Of a stretch of 64,000 nt of DNA, positions 48,040-59,072 are shown in pieces (within the stretch, counting starts at the first letter, position 1; every line of letters starts with the position of its first letter). The position numbers were made by a program, and so were the translations under genes. Below the pieces are notes generated by a model, which saw nothing but the letters and a program-made list of their open reading frames with translations, did not search any database and was not told where the DNA came from. Origin of the DNA: Dryococelus australis. Taxonomy: Eukaryota; Arthropoda; Insecta; Phasmatodea; Phasmatidae. The stretch covers positions 207,756,709 to 207,820,708 of the forward strand of contig CM057009.1 of the NCBI GenBank assembly GCA_029891345.1, in the 5' to 3' direction.

Positions 48040-48135
48040 CTGTTTTTTGATACCAGCCATCGTGGAGTTTCTGGCATTCCAAGAAACCCAAAGAATTGGA
48101 TGCAAGCAGGAACAGCAGCTATTCCCAGCATATAC
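48040..48135 (-). CDS. Internal exon of a proton myo-inositol/sugar transporter (SLC2A13-like)
   Basis: Read on the minus strand, CCTGCAG precedes a 96-base open exon followed by AACAG|GTAATG, giving AG and GT at both boundaries. The translation is [17 protein letters not shown], then [21 protein letters not shown] is the sugar-transporter signature (PESPRWL) at the end of transmembrane helix 6 and the start of the central cytoplasmic loop of major facilitator sugar porters. The helix text (YMLG.AAVPA.IQFFGF) fits the proton myo-inositol cotransporter HMIT best from memory. The product would move myo-inositol with protons across the plasma membrane. One base of a split Arg codon starts the exon, and two bases of a split Arg/Ser codon end it. 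Other exons are not seen in this window. Confidence 0.85.
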
Positions 48136-48850
48136 CTGCAGGACAAAAATAAGGGTTCACAGTAAGGTCTTTTTCTTCGTATGCCGTATCTTATGATTTA
48201 TGTAATGATAATACATTCTACTCTACAGACACATTTATTATTGTCACATATACAAGATCAAAGACTTTTTGAGTATAGCCTTCAAAAATATATTTTTATT
48301 GGTCATGTTAATAAACGCATTTACACCTCCAACTCTTCTTCAAATGACTGTTGCTTAAGAAAATTTAACTGGCTCACAATTTATTTCACTGCCGTGTTCA
48401 ATATTTTCACTTCTGGATAGTATGCTAGACATTACATTTTAGTTGAATTAAGCATTTTATTAAAAAAAAAAAGTTTAATAGGCTACCTTAGGTTTAAGAA
48501 GACATATGATGCACTATGTATTTTTGGTATGTAAAGCAGTTATATCATTATACCTCTACATTATACTTAAAAAGAAATGTTATCAAGCATTAATACAAAG
48601 TCCAAATTATAGTAGAGAATTCAAATGCAACATGATTTAAGGTTTACAACTTGAGGGGTAACCTAATGTTGATGACCAGTCCAAAAGATTACACTTTATT
48701 GTTGGTAAGCTGTTTTCACGGGAGAGCTAGACGGAAAATAAGTTTCCCTAGTTTGAACCACTTTTTGATGGAAAGAAAAACTTATGAGATCACATTTCTC
48801 TCCCCCCCTCCCCCTCTCCAACCCCTTTCCACCCCCCTCCCCCTCTATCG
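48136..48850 (-). other. Probable intron upstream of the transporter exon
   Basis: AT-rich sequence directly precedes the exon on the minus strand. No other exon was recognised. Frames at 48181-48420 and 48651-48947 have no motif. Confidence 0.55.
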
Positions 48851-48884
48851 CTCTCTCTCTCTCAGTCTCCCTCGCTCTCTCTCC

Positions 48885-48922
<38 letters not shown>

Positions 48923-49000
48923 GGGGGAGATATATATATATATATAGATCTCTCTCCCTCCCCCCTCTCTCTCTACATATATATCTCTCTCTATCTGAGT
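48851..49000. repeat. (CT)n(AT)n(GA)n palindromic microsatellite
   Basis: CT runs, an AT run, GA runs, a second AT run and further CT runs alternate, so neighbouring blocks are reverse complements of each other and could form hairpins. GTGT-rich text continues to about 49060. Confidence 0.9.
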
Positions 49001-49199
49001 GTATGTGTGTAAGGTGTGTAGGTATGTGAGAAGGTGTGTAGGTGTGTGTGTGTGTGTACCCCCACCCTCCCCCTCATTAAATTTTTTTACGGGTCAACCA
49101 AATATCACCAAACTCAGTACATACAGTACGTAGTAAGAACACATCATATCTCTAGAACCATTCAACTTATTGAAATCAAATTTTGTGTGCTGGAAGAGA

Positions 49200-50210
49200 A
49201 TCAAGTAAGCATTAAATTTTGAAATGGATATTGTTGTTAGTCTGCATTTTGGAAGATAGCACCATATGAAAGAATACAGATTTTATATTATATCTCTAAA
49301 ACCGTTACAGCAATTCTCACCCAATTTGGCATGAAAGTAATACTATGATAGGCCAGGTAATCTTAGTAATTAAACTTTATTGTGTACTTATTTTCAAAAT
49401 GGCGACAATACAAATATGTTAGGCTTAACTGGTTTATCTTCTATACCATTTAACCAATTTCAACCAAATTTTGTTTGCTGAACATATTTTGTCAACTATT
49501 TCGTAAGATGAATAAAAAAGCTTTTATGTCACCTCGGTAAACAATTAACCGATTCCTACCAAATTTGGCAAACAATTTGCACTGCAGCAAGTGGTGTAAA
49601 ATTGTATTTTTTAAGTAGGTTAGGCACTTATTTTCGAAATGATGGCTATATAAATATTTTAGCTCAGTATATCTTATTAACAAAACCAATTCCAACTTAA
49701 CTTTGTATGCTGTCTATATTAAGTACAACTATCATATTTCTGCATACAGAGCCTCGTTTCTCTACCATTTTGTAAGATCTAAATAAAATAGTGTTCTGAT
49801 GTCATATCTCAGGAAACAATCAAACCATTATCACCGAAATTTGGGAAGAAGTTGTGATGTGGTAGGCCATGTAACTATACTGTTTATGTTTAACAGACAC
49901 TTATTTTCAGATTGGCGGTTATCAATCATTTTTGCTTATTGTGCTAATATCTACAAAACTATATAATCTATTTATTTACCTTACCTTTACCTTTGTATAC
50001 TGATAGAATACAATCATTGAATGTGCTAATATATAGCAACTTTGTCCTCCATTTATTAAACTTGTCAAATGGAAAATACATGTTTTATATGCCATAACTC
50101 AGGGAACAATAAACGGATTTTCACCAACTTACACATCTTAAATGTCTCAGCCACCTATTTTCCAAATAATGGCACTGTTTAGTAAATCCTAAAAATTCGA
50201 AACATTAGAC
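49200..50210. repeat. Diverged tandem array, unit about 240-275 bases
   Basis: The landmark CTTATTTTC(A/G)AAATGGCG or close variants recurs near 49388, 49626, 49900 and 50153, with a weaker one near 49241. Between landmarks, each unit repeats a block about 'atatctc...aaaccattyaaccaattt' followed by CCAAATTTTG(T/G) and GGTAGGCCA(T/G)GTAA-like text. The units differ by many substitutions. No gene is supported here. The period and order are seen directly; the family is not recognised. Confidence 0.7.
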
Positions 50211-50249
50211 TGATTGTATTCTAAGTTGATGCTCGAAATCCGACCTCTT

Positions 50250-50412
50250 TAATGGGGTTGATTTCCCACTAGCTCATGGTACGAGGTTTTCTGGGTTCCA
50301 GTCCCGGGTAAGGTACGTGTGTATTTGTAACTTTCTCCCTTCTGTTGCATATGTTTCTGGTTCCATCTCTTGATATTGATTTCAACGAGACAACAATCCT
50401 ACCTACGAACTC
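50250..50412 (+). repeat. Possible SINE fragment next to the LTR
   Basis: GGGTTCCAGTCCCGGG is B-box/T-arm-like and follows GCTCATGGTACGAGG. The downstream text to the LTR is not assigned. Confidence 0.35.
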
Positions 50413-50969
50413 AGCCCCGACAAGTTTGTGCTAGTGATGCCAAGTAATCACATGTGTTTATGCATCATCAGTTGATTCATTGTGTAATTCACAGTGTCCT
50501 GTCTTCAGGGAAAAATCATCAGTCCACCCTATTGGCTGTCGACTCTCTTCCCTTGTGAAGATTGTGTTTTCATACACCCCTGTGAGATCATTCATCTAGG
50601 CGTGTGCTAGAGTAATTGCGGGCTGGGGAGCACCCAAGCAGAGTTAGCTAGACACGGCCGAGTTGTATTATTAAATTTCATGGCACATGATTTTATGCAC
50701 GGTATAAATAAAACAAGTCTCACAGTGACTCATTCTTTTATTTTGTAGTGACAGTGTCCTTGCCACCTCGGTTTTTCAAGTGTTAAAAAGTTTAGTATTA
50801 AAGTTTAGTATATTGCAAATGTGAATCTTAAGTATGCTCAGGTGAGACGGACACACAGAACCCACAGCATCCCTCAGAACCCTGAGTCTCAACAGTGCGG
50901 TGATTGGGAAGCACCGCTGATGCCCATATCATCAGTAAGTAATTTCTGTCATAAGTGTCTCACCCGACG
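50413..50969 (+). repeat. 5' LTR
   Basis: It is a copy of 57289-57844. It begins AGCCCCGACAAGTTTG, includes TTGGCTGTCGACTCTC, TATAAATAAAACAAGTCTCA (a likely TATA/poly-A region) and ends GTGTCTCACCCGACG. It carries CAGTAAGTAATTT near its 3' side, which is a good splice-donor sequence. Confidence 0.9.
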
Positions 50970-52100
50970 ACGAGAATTGGCATTCCTAAGTGGGGCCAAG
51001 TGTGTTCATCCGCGTCGCGTCATCTGCGAGAAGATGGCGGACACCAGCCTGAACAACCACAACAAGAAGCCCTCAAGACATCCGCATCTGTAACCACGAC
51101 ACCTGCGAAAGTGAACGCGAGTTACTTGGATATGCTAATCAATTGATGCATGCATTGTGGGAGATTGAGTAACATAAACTTGTTTGTAGGAAGTATGTGG
51201 GAACAACCCTTGTGTCAATGCATTTCAGACATTTCTTCACCATCAGAAACACGCCTGTGCGCATGCACCGGATGTGACAGGGTGGGAACGAATAGGGCGC
51301 AGTGCCAACAGTGTAAGTAGGACTCGCATTTACGCTGCATAGGACCTGCAGAGTTTACCACCTACAGCGATGGTGTTATGAACTGTGACAAGTACCTTAA
51401 GAACTGTGCTGAGATCATGCCACCGCAAACACCAGAGGTGAAACCCACGCCACAGCACTTAACCGGGCCAGATTGCAACGTATTACTGCCAACTTTTGCG
51501 GGACATGATTCAGAAGATCCGGGCACATTCCTCGATGTTTGTGAGGAAAAATTGCACAGGCACCATGTGCATAGAGTAGATTGAACCAAAGTAACTGCCA
51601 ACAGGTTATGGGGAACCGCTGCCACATGATTGAACTTGGTCAGGGACTACTGAGTTATGTAGGAAGAGTTCTGTGAGAGATTGCTATGTCGGTTCGACAC
51701 TGACTGAGATGCTATCCAGGCACAAGCGCGGCTGTATCACGAACAACAGAGGGAGCACGAAGGAATCAAAGAATTCATAAAACGCAAGTTAGGCTTGTAT
51801 AAGTGGCTAAACCCGGGACAGGCAACCCACGGAGTATTGGAGATAATGGTGGCGTTATCAACACCTGACATTAGGTCATACCTGTGGAGAGCGACACGTG
51901 CCAGCATAGAACAGTTTACGAGAGAAGCGTGTTTGTATGACAGGAACATACGCGCAAACCAAGAATACCAGTCACTGCGGCAGAACCACCGCACGTCAAC
52001 ACCTGCCATATTGCCAGATGTCACAAGACCACAACAGCAGCTCACTCCAGTGAGAGCACACCGCTGACATGGAACAAACTTTCGTAACAATCACCGTGAA
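50970..52100 (+). pseudogene. gag-like region of the gypsy element
   Basis: The later part reads LPTFAGHDSEDPGTFLD near 51490-51545, typical of gag entry text (LP.F.G....DP..FL). Then come YHEQQREHEGIKEFIKRKLG, LYKWLNPGQATHGVLEIM and SYLWRATRASIEQFTREA around 51735-51930, a match to the capsid-like retroelement Gag region. Stops break the frame at about 51583 and 51660. Cys-rich text near 50950-51000 may be the N-terminal start. The ORF ends at 52065. Confidence 0.75.
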
Positions 52101-52233
52101 AATTACTATCAAGGCAACAGGTTGGGAAACTAAGTAGGGAGGTTGGAGAACCAGCACCTGCACCAATCTCACCACCAGAGCATAAGAACCCACCTAACAA
52201 AGGTGCAAAAGTGTTCCAAGTAAGTGACAGTAC

Positions 52234-52425
52234 GTGAGAGTGTTACGAGTGAATGTAGAACTTAAAGGGAAAAATGTCACAGCCGTAACTGACACTGCCG
52301 CCAGTCACAATTTTGTGCGTGAGGGTTTGATACAAGCCATTACAACTAAGTGCCACCACGACGTCTGCAATTCGCTACCACACACCAAAAGGGAGAAGCG
52401 AGAAGTGTCATGCACGCCACTGTAG
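52234..52425 (+). pseudogene. gypsy protease remnant
   Basis: The frame reads LKGKNVTAVTDTAASHNFV, containing D-T-A-A at the position of the retropepsin D-T-G-A triad. The Gly is replaced by Ala, so catalysis would probably be lost. A hydrophobic segment follows, and the frame ends at 52425. A later protease motif may lie just downstream (around 52470-52500, with text like VYLVPDL). Confidence 0.7.
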
Positions 52426-52649
52426 GGATCAGAGAGCTGCGTACCACGTGCAAGGTTTACCTTGTGCCGGACCTATGAGAAGAAATAATTCTGGAATGGG
52501 ACTGCCATGACTTATTGAAAACCATGCAGTGATAGAGCCACATCTGGATCATCTGCACGTGGAGCCACGTGGTAGGTGGACCGTATACGCCGTGGAAGAA
52601 ATGCCGACAACAACTACCATGCCACTTGCTGACGTCGAGCACGAGGTGC

Positions 52650-53290
52650 CCACTACACATCAACAACATCTGCAACATCTGCTGGACCAGTACGCCAGTG
52701 TGTTCCACACTGAGGGGAAACTGCAGCGTACCAACATGATGGAGCATGCGATCATCACAACGCACTAGGACCCGGTGTACTCCAAGCCACGAGACCCAGG
52801 TATTTTCTTTCGCCACGTCATCAACCAGCAGGTATGTGAAATGTTATATGACAATGTGATTGAACCTACACAAAGTCTCTACAATTCAGGTATCATACTT
52901 ACCCCTAAGAAAGATTGTGAATAGCGATTTTGTGTTGATTTTCACCTTTAGAACTAGATCACTGTAAACATGCCACCACCAGTCATTAATATGAAAGATA
53001 CTTTGTCAACATTAGGGCCAGCCACCGTTTTCACCTCACTTGATTTAAAGTGATGATATTGGAGAGGGCCTATCCGCCCACAGGACAGAAAGAAAACAGC
53101 TTTTACCACACCAGTTGAACGTAGATTTCAATTTATTGCCATGGAATTTTGTTTAAAGTGTGCCCCTGCAACATTTCAAAGCTTAATGGTTAATGTACTG
53201 GATGGATACATAGGAGACACTGCGATGGTGTATTTGGATGATGTAATTATTTGGTCTAACAGCTGGGAAGAGCATTTGAGGCATGTGTGA
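52650..53290 (+). pseudogene. gypsy reverse transcriptase remnant
   Basis: Blocks in order: LLDQYASVFHTEGKLQRTN (52680-52740); after a stop, YNSGIILTPKKDCE (52885-52923), then a stop; FTSLDLK (53030-53052), carrying the catalytic Asp of motif A and followed by stops; PVERRFQFIAMEF; PATFQSLMVNVLDGYIGDT; and MVYLDDVIIWSNSWEEHL with the catalytic YLDD (53226-53278). Stops at about 52769, 52922, 52951 and 53052 disable it. Confidence 0.9.
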
Positions 53291-53980
53291 ACGGCTCGAA
53301 TGTAACAAGCTTACGTGCAAAGTTGACAAGTGTAAGATGGATATGAGTGTGTTTTTGGGACACTATGTAACACGGAACAGACACGAACCAGAACAGCAAC
53401 ACATACAGGAGATTCAAAACAAACCCACACCCACATCACATAAACAAGTCAGGAAATTTTTTGGTCTAATTAATTGGTTAAGGGGGTTCGTCCTCAACTT
53501 TTCTGTGCTTACCACACCATTAACTGCTTTGTTGTGTGAGAAACGTATATTTGTATGGACACCTCAAGCTGATCAAGCCTTTAAAGAAATCAAACTTTCA
53601 TTTCAGAACTGTAATCTGCTATCCAGGTTCAACCCAGAGATACAATTGTCGTGCAAACAGATGCCAGTCAGGAAGGCATCGGGGCAGTGTTGCATTAGGA
53701 TGGAATACACGGGGAAAAAACACATGATCAGTTACCACAGTGAGAAGTTTGGGGAGACGGAACACAAGTACCATTTCAATGAGCAGGAATGTTTAGTAAT
53801 TGTACATGCATTGCAGAAATACCGGCCGTACTTGTTAGGAAGACAGTTTACTCTCAAACCTGACAACCGATGTCTTGTGTGGTTAGAGGGCATGCATAAT
53901 GGGAAGAGCACACTTGCCCATTGGGCGCTGTAACTCCAGGAGTTTGACTTCAGGGTAGAACACATGGCGGGAAAAACCAA
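53283..53980 (+). pseudogene. gypsy RT connection and RNase H remnant
   Basis: From 53283 the frame covers the end of RT (CKMDMSVFLGHYVTRN) and the connection (KFFGLINWLRGFVLNFSVLT, then WTPQADQAFKEIKLSF). The RNase H part includes QCCIRMEYTGKKHMISYHSE, HYFNEQE-like text, and LVIVHALQKYRPYLLGRQFT. A stop at 53931-53933 follows AHWAL, and the frame resumes with VEHMAGKTNKLVDALFRNPC, the closing RNase H motif (H..G..N..AD.LSR). Asp of the usual QTDAS motif is not preserved clearly. Confidence 0.85.
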
Positions 53981-54312
53981 CAAGCTCGTAGACGCTTTAT
54001 TCAGGAATCCTTGCCCAAATCTAAAGGTAACTGACGATGCGGAATGGGTAGAGTCACTACCACTTTGCAGTGCAATACCAACTGCAGACACACCAACTCT
54101 CATACAAAACATTGTTGCCACGCCACCTGGCAAACTTGTTTCATTGAATGTACGTGACGTGTTAAGAGATGTAAACCCTGAGCAAGAAAATTCCCCCAGA
54201 TGCTGTGCAACACCACCAAGATTGTGCCACACGGTAAACAGAATACTGGAGGGTAGTGGACTGGGAAATACAAACCAAACCACCTGGTAATTATGTGCTA
54301 TGGAGAATGTAG

Positions 54313-54880
54313 GTGCCAAAGCAGAAACAGGAACTTGTACTTAAGTATGCACACAACAGTTTAAAGCATGGACACCCGGGATCCGAACAAACATGCAGAA
54401 ATGTGCAGAAATTTTTTCACTGGCCAGGGGTTGTAAGAAAACGTGCAGAGCTGTATCACGTGCAATACCCAGAAGTACTAAGCCATATAAGACAGTAGCG
54501 ATTGACATCATGGGCCCGTACCCACGCACCAAAACTGGCATAAGGTTTCTCATTATCGCCACAGATTTTTTTACCCGTTGGACTGAGGAATTTCCCATCA
54601 GCAATGTTCGTGCGCACACTGTCGCACAGGTGATACAAAACGAGTTCTTTCCGAGATGAGGACATCCCAAGTATTTGCTAACCGATAATGGCACACGATT
54701 TTTAGAGCAAAAGTAGAGAGAATACTGTACCAGGTGGAGAATAGAAAAACCCTATCACATCAGCATACCCTCCCAGGGCGAACCCAACCAAACGACGTAA
54801 CCAAGACGTCAAAATCCAGTTACGCGTCCGGTTAGGAGAAGACCATACCAGGTGGGCGGAGTTAATTCCAGAGGTAATGT
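54313..54880 (+). pseudogene. gypsy integrase N-terminal and core remnant
   Basis: The frame 54313-54498 reads HNSLKHGHPGSEQTCRNVQK and FHWPGVVRKRAELYHVQYPE, the integrase zinc-binding region (H..HPG..KT...V...F.WPG), with Cys residues of the H2C2 set lost (YHVQ where functional copies have C..C). From 54490 another frame gives VAIDIMGPYPRTKTGIRF and IATDFFTRWTEEFPI, the segment carrying the first catalytic Asp (DIMGP). After a stop at 54657, HPKYLLTDNGTRFLEQK carries the second Asp (TDNG.RF). The Glu region is degraded. Confidence 0.85.
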
Positions 54881-55644
54881 TATGCCTAAGAAACAGAGTA
54901 AATGCGGCATCCGGGAAGACACTCGCAGAGATGGTACAAGGTCACGAACTCCATGCCCCTGGAGCACCCCGCGAAAACCCGCCAATACCACCTGAACAAA
55001 TTGTAGAACACCAGGCACAAATATACGACGAGGCAAGAGCCAATCAAGTAAGTTATTGCAATGTGTGGGTACCTGAGAGCAAGAGGCCGCCACCCGAACT
55101 TGTACCCGGAATGTATGTTTACGCAAGGGAGAACCCGCTATCAGCCAGGATGAAAAAGTACTGTGCTGAGCTGGCATCTAGATGGACAGGGCCAGTAAGA
55201 GTGGTAGAGAATATGGGGAATATCACATATTTAGTGAAGTTGGGACCAAGACGAGTCACGAAACAGCACCATGACGACCTGCGAATAGCCCAACCACCTA
55301 TAGGGAAGAGAGACAAGGAGACAACATTACGCCCAGTACCTCGGCGAGCGCAGTCCAGAATACCAGGGAGTGCACAGGGAAATGTCAACACTTGCACTAC
55401 TGTCAATCACAACACCAACAGGGGAACACCAAGCATGGGAAATGAAATGTCATTTAGGCGTTATGTACCAACAGAACACTCCACGCCTAGTAGTGAGGAA
55501 GTAGGTGAAGCAAGTGGTAATGTAACATCAATTCTGGGTTCTTCTGTTAATGCCAATCATTGCACAACAGATCAGAGTAAATTCAAGGGGTTTCCCTGCG
55601 GCACAGCTGAATTTGGTTGTAACAATAATGAAAGAGAGTTTTAA
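54877..55644 (+). CDS. Integrase C-terminal tail and long downstream open frame
   Basis: This is the longest open frame in the window (255 codons) and is uninterrupted. Its first third reads AASGKTLAEMVQGHELHAPG, then LVPGMYVYARENPLSARMKK and AELASRWTGPVRVVENMGN. This fits the integrase C-terminal domain and the LG..L-like tail of gypsy elements (K..KF...W.GP..V). The rest (55300-55644) is Ser/Thr/Asn-rich without a recognisable domain. It is not host-like. The ATG at 54877 is inside the polyprotein, so the true start lies upstream in the broken integrase. Confidence 0.7.
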   Translation: MLCLRNRVNAASGKTLAEMVQGHELHAPGAPRENPPIPPEQIVEHQAQIYDEARANQVSYCNVWVPESKRPPPELVPGMYVYARENPLSARMKKYCAELASRWTGPVRVVENMGNITYLVKLGPRRVTKQHHDDLRIAQPPIGKRDKETTLRPVPRRAQSRIPGSAQGNVNTCTTVNHNTNRGTPSMGNEMSFRRYVPTEHSTPSSEEVGEASGNVTSILGSSVNANHCTTDQSKFKGFPCGTAEFGCNNNEREF

Positions 55645-57288
55645 AGGGTTTGGGGAGCCTAGTAGGGCAGTGAGTGTGACGTCGAGTGTTAACGCAGCAC
55701 TCGCAAGAGGCAAGGCGAGTCACTACCACGTACCCACAACGTTGTTCCTGTCTACACCCCCACCCGCTTCAAACGCCGCAGAAACAGAAGACCTCCGAGG
55801 CCATATTTTCTTCTCCCTCGACAGGTGGTCCCGGTTTGCAGCCGGGCAGAGTCAACCAGAGTAATGTTGAGTTGCTCGCACCATCTTGGCCTTTGAGGGA
55901 GGTGTCATTTGACGCCGGCTAACAGACAGCAGCGCTAGAGCCCATGACGGCACTCAACACGCACATGTCACGTGTACATGCACGTGCACAGAAGCTCAAA
56001 TCTGAACTTCCCCAATGGAATATTATTTTTGCAGTGTAAAATGCATCTTATTTTATTTTCAGGATATGAAATGTCTTAAAATGTTTTAAAGTTTTTGTTG
56101 TCAATTTGAAAATGTTTGGTTAAGAATTCAAAGTGTGCTCTGCACAGAGATTAAGAACAGTAATATTCTGGCGTGAACGCTATCATAAAGAGAGACTAAA
56201 ATAATACAAAAAATAACACGAAAATTCTAAAATGTAAAACAATATTTAAATTATTTGTGCCACTTTATTTTCAATATATAAAAATTTTACTCGGCGTGCA
56301 TAGCACTTCCGCTTATGTGAACCCCATAGGCAGCCCTGGTAGGTCCGTGCTACGCTTCCCTCTGGGCAGTCTGTAGGAGAGCTGGCGAGGTAAGATGCTG
56401 TCACGTACGCACTACAACTTTTGAACACTGATGTAGATTTCAATAGCACTTTTAGTATACCGGTTAACCTTTGCTTGCGTATGTTTTGCCAGACATTTCC
56501 CCAGCATTATGCTTCCGCTTAACTAGTTTATTTTGCCCTTGTGGCATTTTTAAACTTAATCAAGGAGCAGGAGGAGAAAGATGTCTGAGAGGTCGTGCGA
56601 CCTGCGAAACTTGAATCAGGCGCCATCCGCTTCTGCTATAGGCATTCCATCGTGGTTTCTGTATTATTGCTGCATGCAATTTCAAGGGCTTTGTTTTCAT
56701 TTATGTATTTAAGGGTAGTTTTCATGTCTGAGTATTTTATGGCCATAACATGTACAACCATGTGGTTAACTGCCGCCAAGTCTATATCCGTGCCATCCTT
56801 GCGCTTTGAGAGCTTATTTGTGTAATATCATATATGCAATAATTTATATCAGATTTCTATGTATTGTCATTCAGGGTTCTGTGTAATTTTCATGTAAATT
56901 GATGTTTTTGTGTCTGACCACGTGGTCACTTCAATGTTTGCTTTTGCCGCCATCAGGCCTGCTACAAGCCTGTGACTGCTTTAATCTTAAAAAGGATGAT
57001 TTTCTCAACAAGAATAACAGTTTGTCAGAGTTTAATTTGCCATTTCCACAAAGAAATATTGCAATTCCACCTGCACCACGTGGTCTGCCACAAACTTTAT
57101 CCAGCGCCATCCGCACCATCTAAACTTGTTTTCACGCATGTGCGTGTTTATTGTGAATACTCATTTCGTGCCCCATCATCTTCTAAGGGTACTTATGTAA
57201 TTTTGTATTTTGTGTATGGTGACATTACTTCCGACCTAGCCAGCTATGTGTATAGGCCGTCACCACAATACTCACGTGCTGGAGGGCA
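55645..57288 (+). other. 3' non-coding part of the gypsy element
   Basis: No env gene or other frame was recognised. GGAGGGCAAG just before the 3' LTR (57281-57290) is a weak purine-rich tract where the plus-strand primer would be expected. Confidence 0.5.
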
Positions 57289-57844
57289 AGCCCCGACGAG
57301 TTTGCGCTAGTAATGCCAAGTAATCACATGTGTTTATGTATCATCAGTTGGTTCGTTGTGTAATTCACAGTGTCCTGTCTTCAGGGAAATATCGTCAGTC
57401 CACCCTATTGGCTGTCAACTCTTCCCTTGTGAAGATTATGTTTTCATACACCATGGTGAGATCATTCAGCTAGGCGTGCGCTAGAGTAACTGCAGGCTGG
57501 GGAGCACTCAAGCAGAGTTAGCTAGACACGACTGTGTTGTATCATTAAATTTCATGGCACGTGATTTGTACACATGGTATAAATAAAACAAGTCTCACAG
57601 TGACTCATTCTTTTATTTTGTTATGACAGTGTCATTGCCACCTGTGTTTTTCAAGTGTTAAAAATGTTTAGTGTTGATGTTTAGTATTGCAAACGTGTAT
57701 CGTAAGTACGCTTGGGTGAGATGGACACACAGAACCCACAGTATCCCCGAGAACCCTAAGTATAGTGCAGTGATTAGGAAGCACCGTTGATGCCCATATC
57801 AGTAAGTAATTTGTATCATTGTTTGTCTCGTGTCTCACCCGATG
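57289..57844 (+). repeat. 3' LTR
   Basis: It is a copy of 50413-50969, with shared blocks CCCTATTGGCTGTC, AGTTAGCTAGACACG and TATAAATAAAACAAGTCTCA, and CAGTAAGTAATTT near its end. Substitutions and small indels show that the copies have diverged for some time. Confidence 0.9.
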
Positions 57845-58775
57845 GCATCAAAGTGTAAAACAACTACTGCCATAAGGCAAGAATTCTACAGTTTTAGCCC
57901 ATGTTCATACTGGTCGGGACATGTTAATTCATGAGGGCACAAAGAGATGCCAGACAATACACGCACACACAATTTCAGACGGTCATCACAGTTGCAATGT
58001 TTGCTCCAAATAACTGATTGTATATCTTACAAGAATTGTGAAACTGTGAATGCAAGAAGAATTTTTTAATGAAAAAGAATAGAGAATACATTTTTTTTTT
58101 CAGCATGGCAGAGAAGAAACAGTTCACTGACAGAGTGGTGGATAAATAAAGGAGAAGTATTTATTCACGCATGCATGCACGCATACATGTGCACACACAC
58201 ACATTATATATAAAGGCACACACATACACGTGTTTGTAATATAATAATATTATACACAAAATATTTCAACATAATTACCGATACCTAACTACTTAAACAT
58301 TTAAATGGTTTCCGTTTTGCCTATTTGCAGTAGAACTACAAATCAAATATGTAATTTAACATTTAATAAATGTGTGCATTATAAAAATGTTGAGGATAAT
58401 AACCAACAATAAATATTACATTTTTACATAATGTCCAATGTATGTGTAAAATCACCACAAAATTAAATATTTTATTTTAAATTTGACATCTAGATTATAA
58501 GCTGTTTGAAACCGCAAATTTTAATGCAATTTTGTATATGTAAGATAATAGCTTTGGTAATTAAATATCTATATTTTACTGCATAATTGATAGTAAATTA
58601 TATGGAATCCAAATTCTAAATTCAATATTAATCTTTTAGTGTAGGGGTCTACGAAAACTGAATAGAAACCAAACAACAACTAAACCATTTTTATGGTCAA
58701 AATAACTGAAACCAACACACTAATTGTTCTGCATATATTTATTGTATATGATAAGGGCATGTTATTTAAAGTTGA
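57845..58775. other. Sequence after the gypsy element
   Basis: AT-rich, with low-complexity AC text near 58165-58230. No coding segment was recognised. Confidence 0.5.
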
Positions 58776-59072
58776 GTGAATACAACGTTACGAAAATTCA
58801 ATGATAAGTCACGATACCTACACACTGCCAACTTGCAAAGTACATTGTTACAAGTTCCTGGCTGTAAATGTGGTAAACGCCATCATTGCCTACATTTCAG
58901 GCCTTTTGGAGCACATCGCTGGGAATATCCTGAATGTAATCGTAGCCACAGGCACCATATGACTTGCTGTCAAAAAGGATTGAAAATGGTGACAATGCCA
59001 AATGCATACTATGCATGCTGCACTAAGGACACACATAGTTATCACATTTTAAATGTGACAAAAAATACCTGA
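58776..59072 (+). other. Unassigned Cys/His-rich open frame
   Basis: The 98-codon frame contains VPGCKCGKRHHCLHFRPF, HRWEYPECNRSHRHHMTCC and NAYYACCTKDTHSYHI, unusually rich in Cys and His. No consensus C2H2 or other zinc-finger spacing can be laid out cleanly, and there is no splice context. The opposite strand is also partly open. I recognise no family. Confidence 0.3.

Larger units (their letters stand above)
50413..57844 (+). mobile_element. Ty3/gypsy LTR retrotransposon with both LTRs
   Basis: Two direct repeats of about 557 bases (50413-50969 and 57289-57844) flank gag (51360-52070), protease (52234-52425), RT (52650-53290), RNase H (53283-53980) and integrase (54313-55300) in gypsy order. 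The LTRs have clearly diverged and internal frames are broken at many places, so it is an old insertion. The interior continues to about 55644 as an open frame, then 1.6 kb of non-coding 3' sequence. Ends are set by where the LTR similarity stops; they do not begin and end with a clean TG...CA, and no target duplication was confirmed. Confidence 0.9.

Noticed and set aside
53732..54319. 195-codon minus-strand frame
   Set aside because: It is antisense to gypsy RNase H sequence with clear plus-strand motifs.
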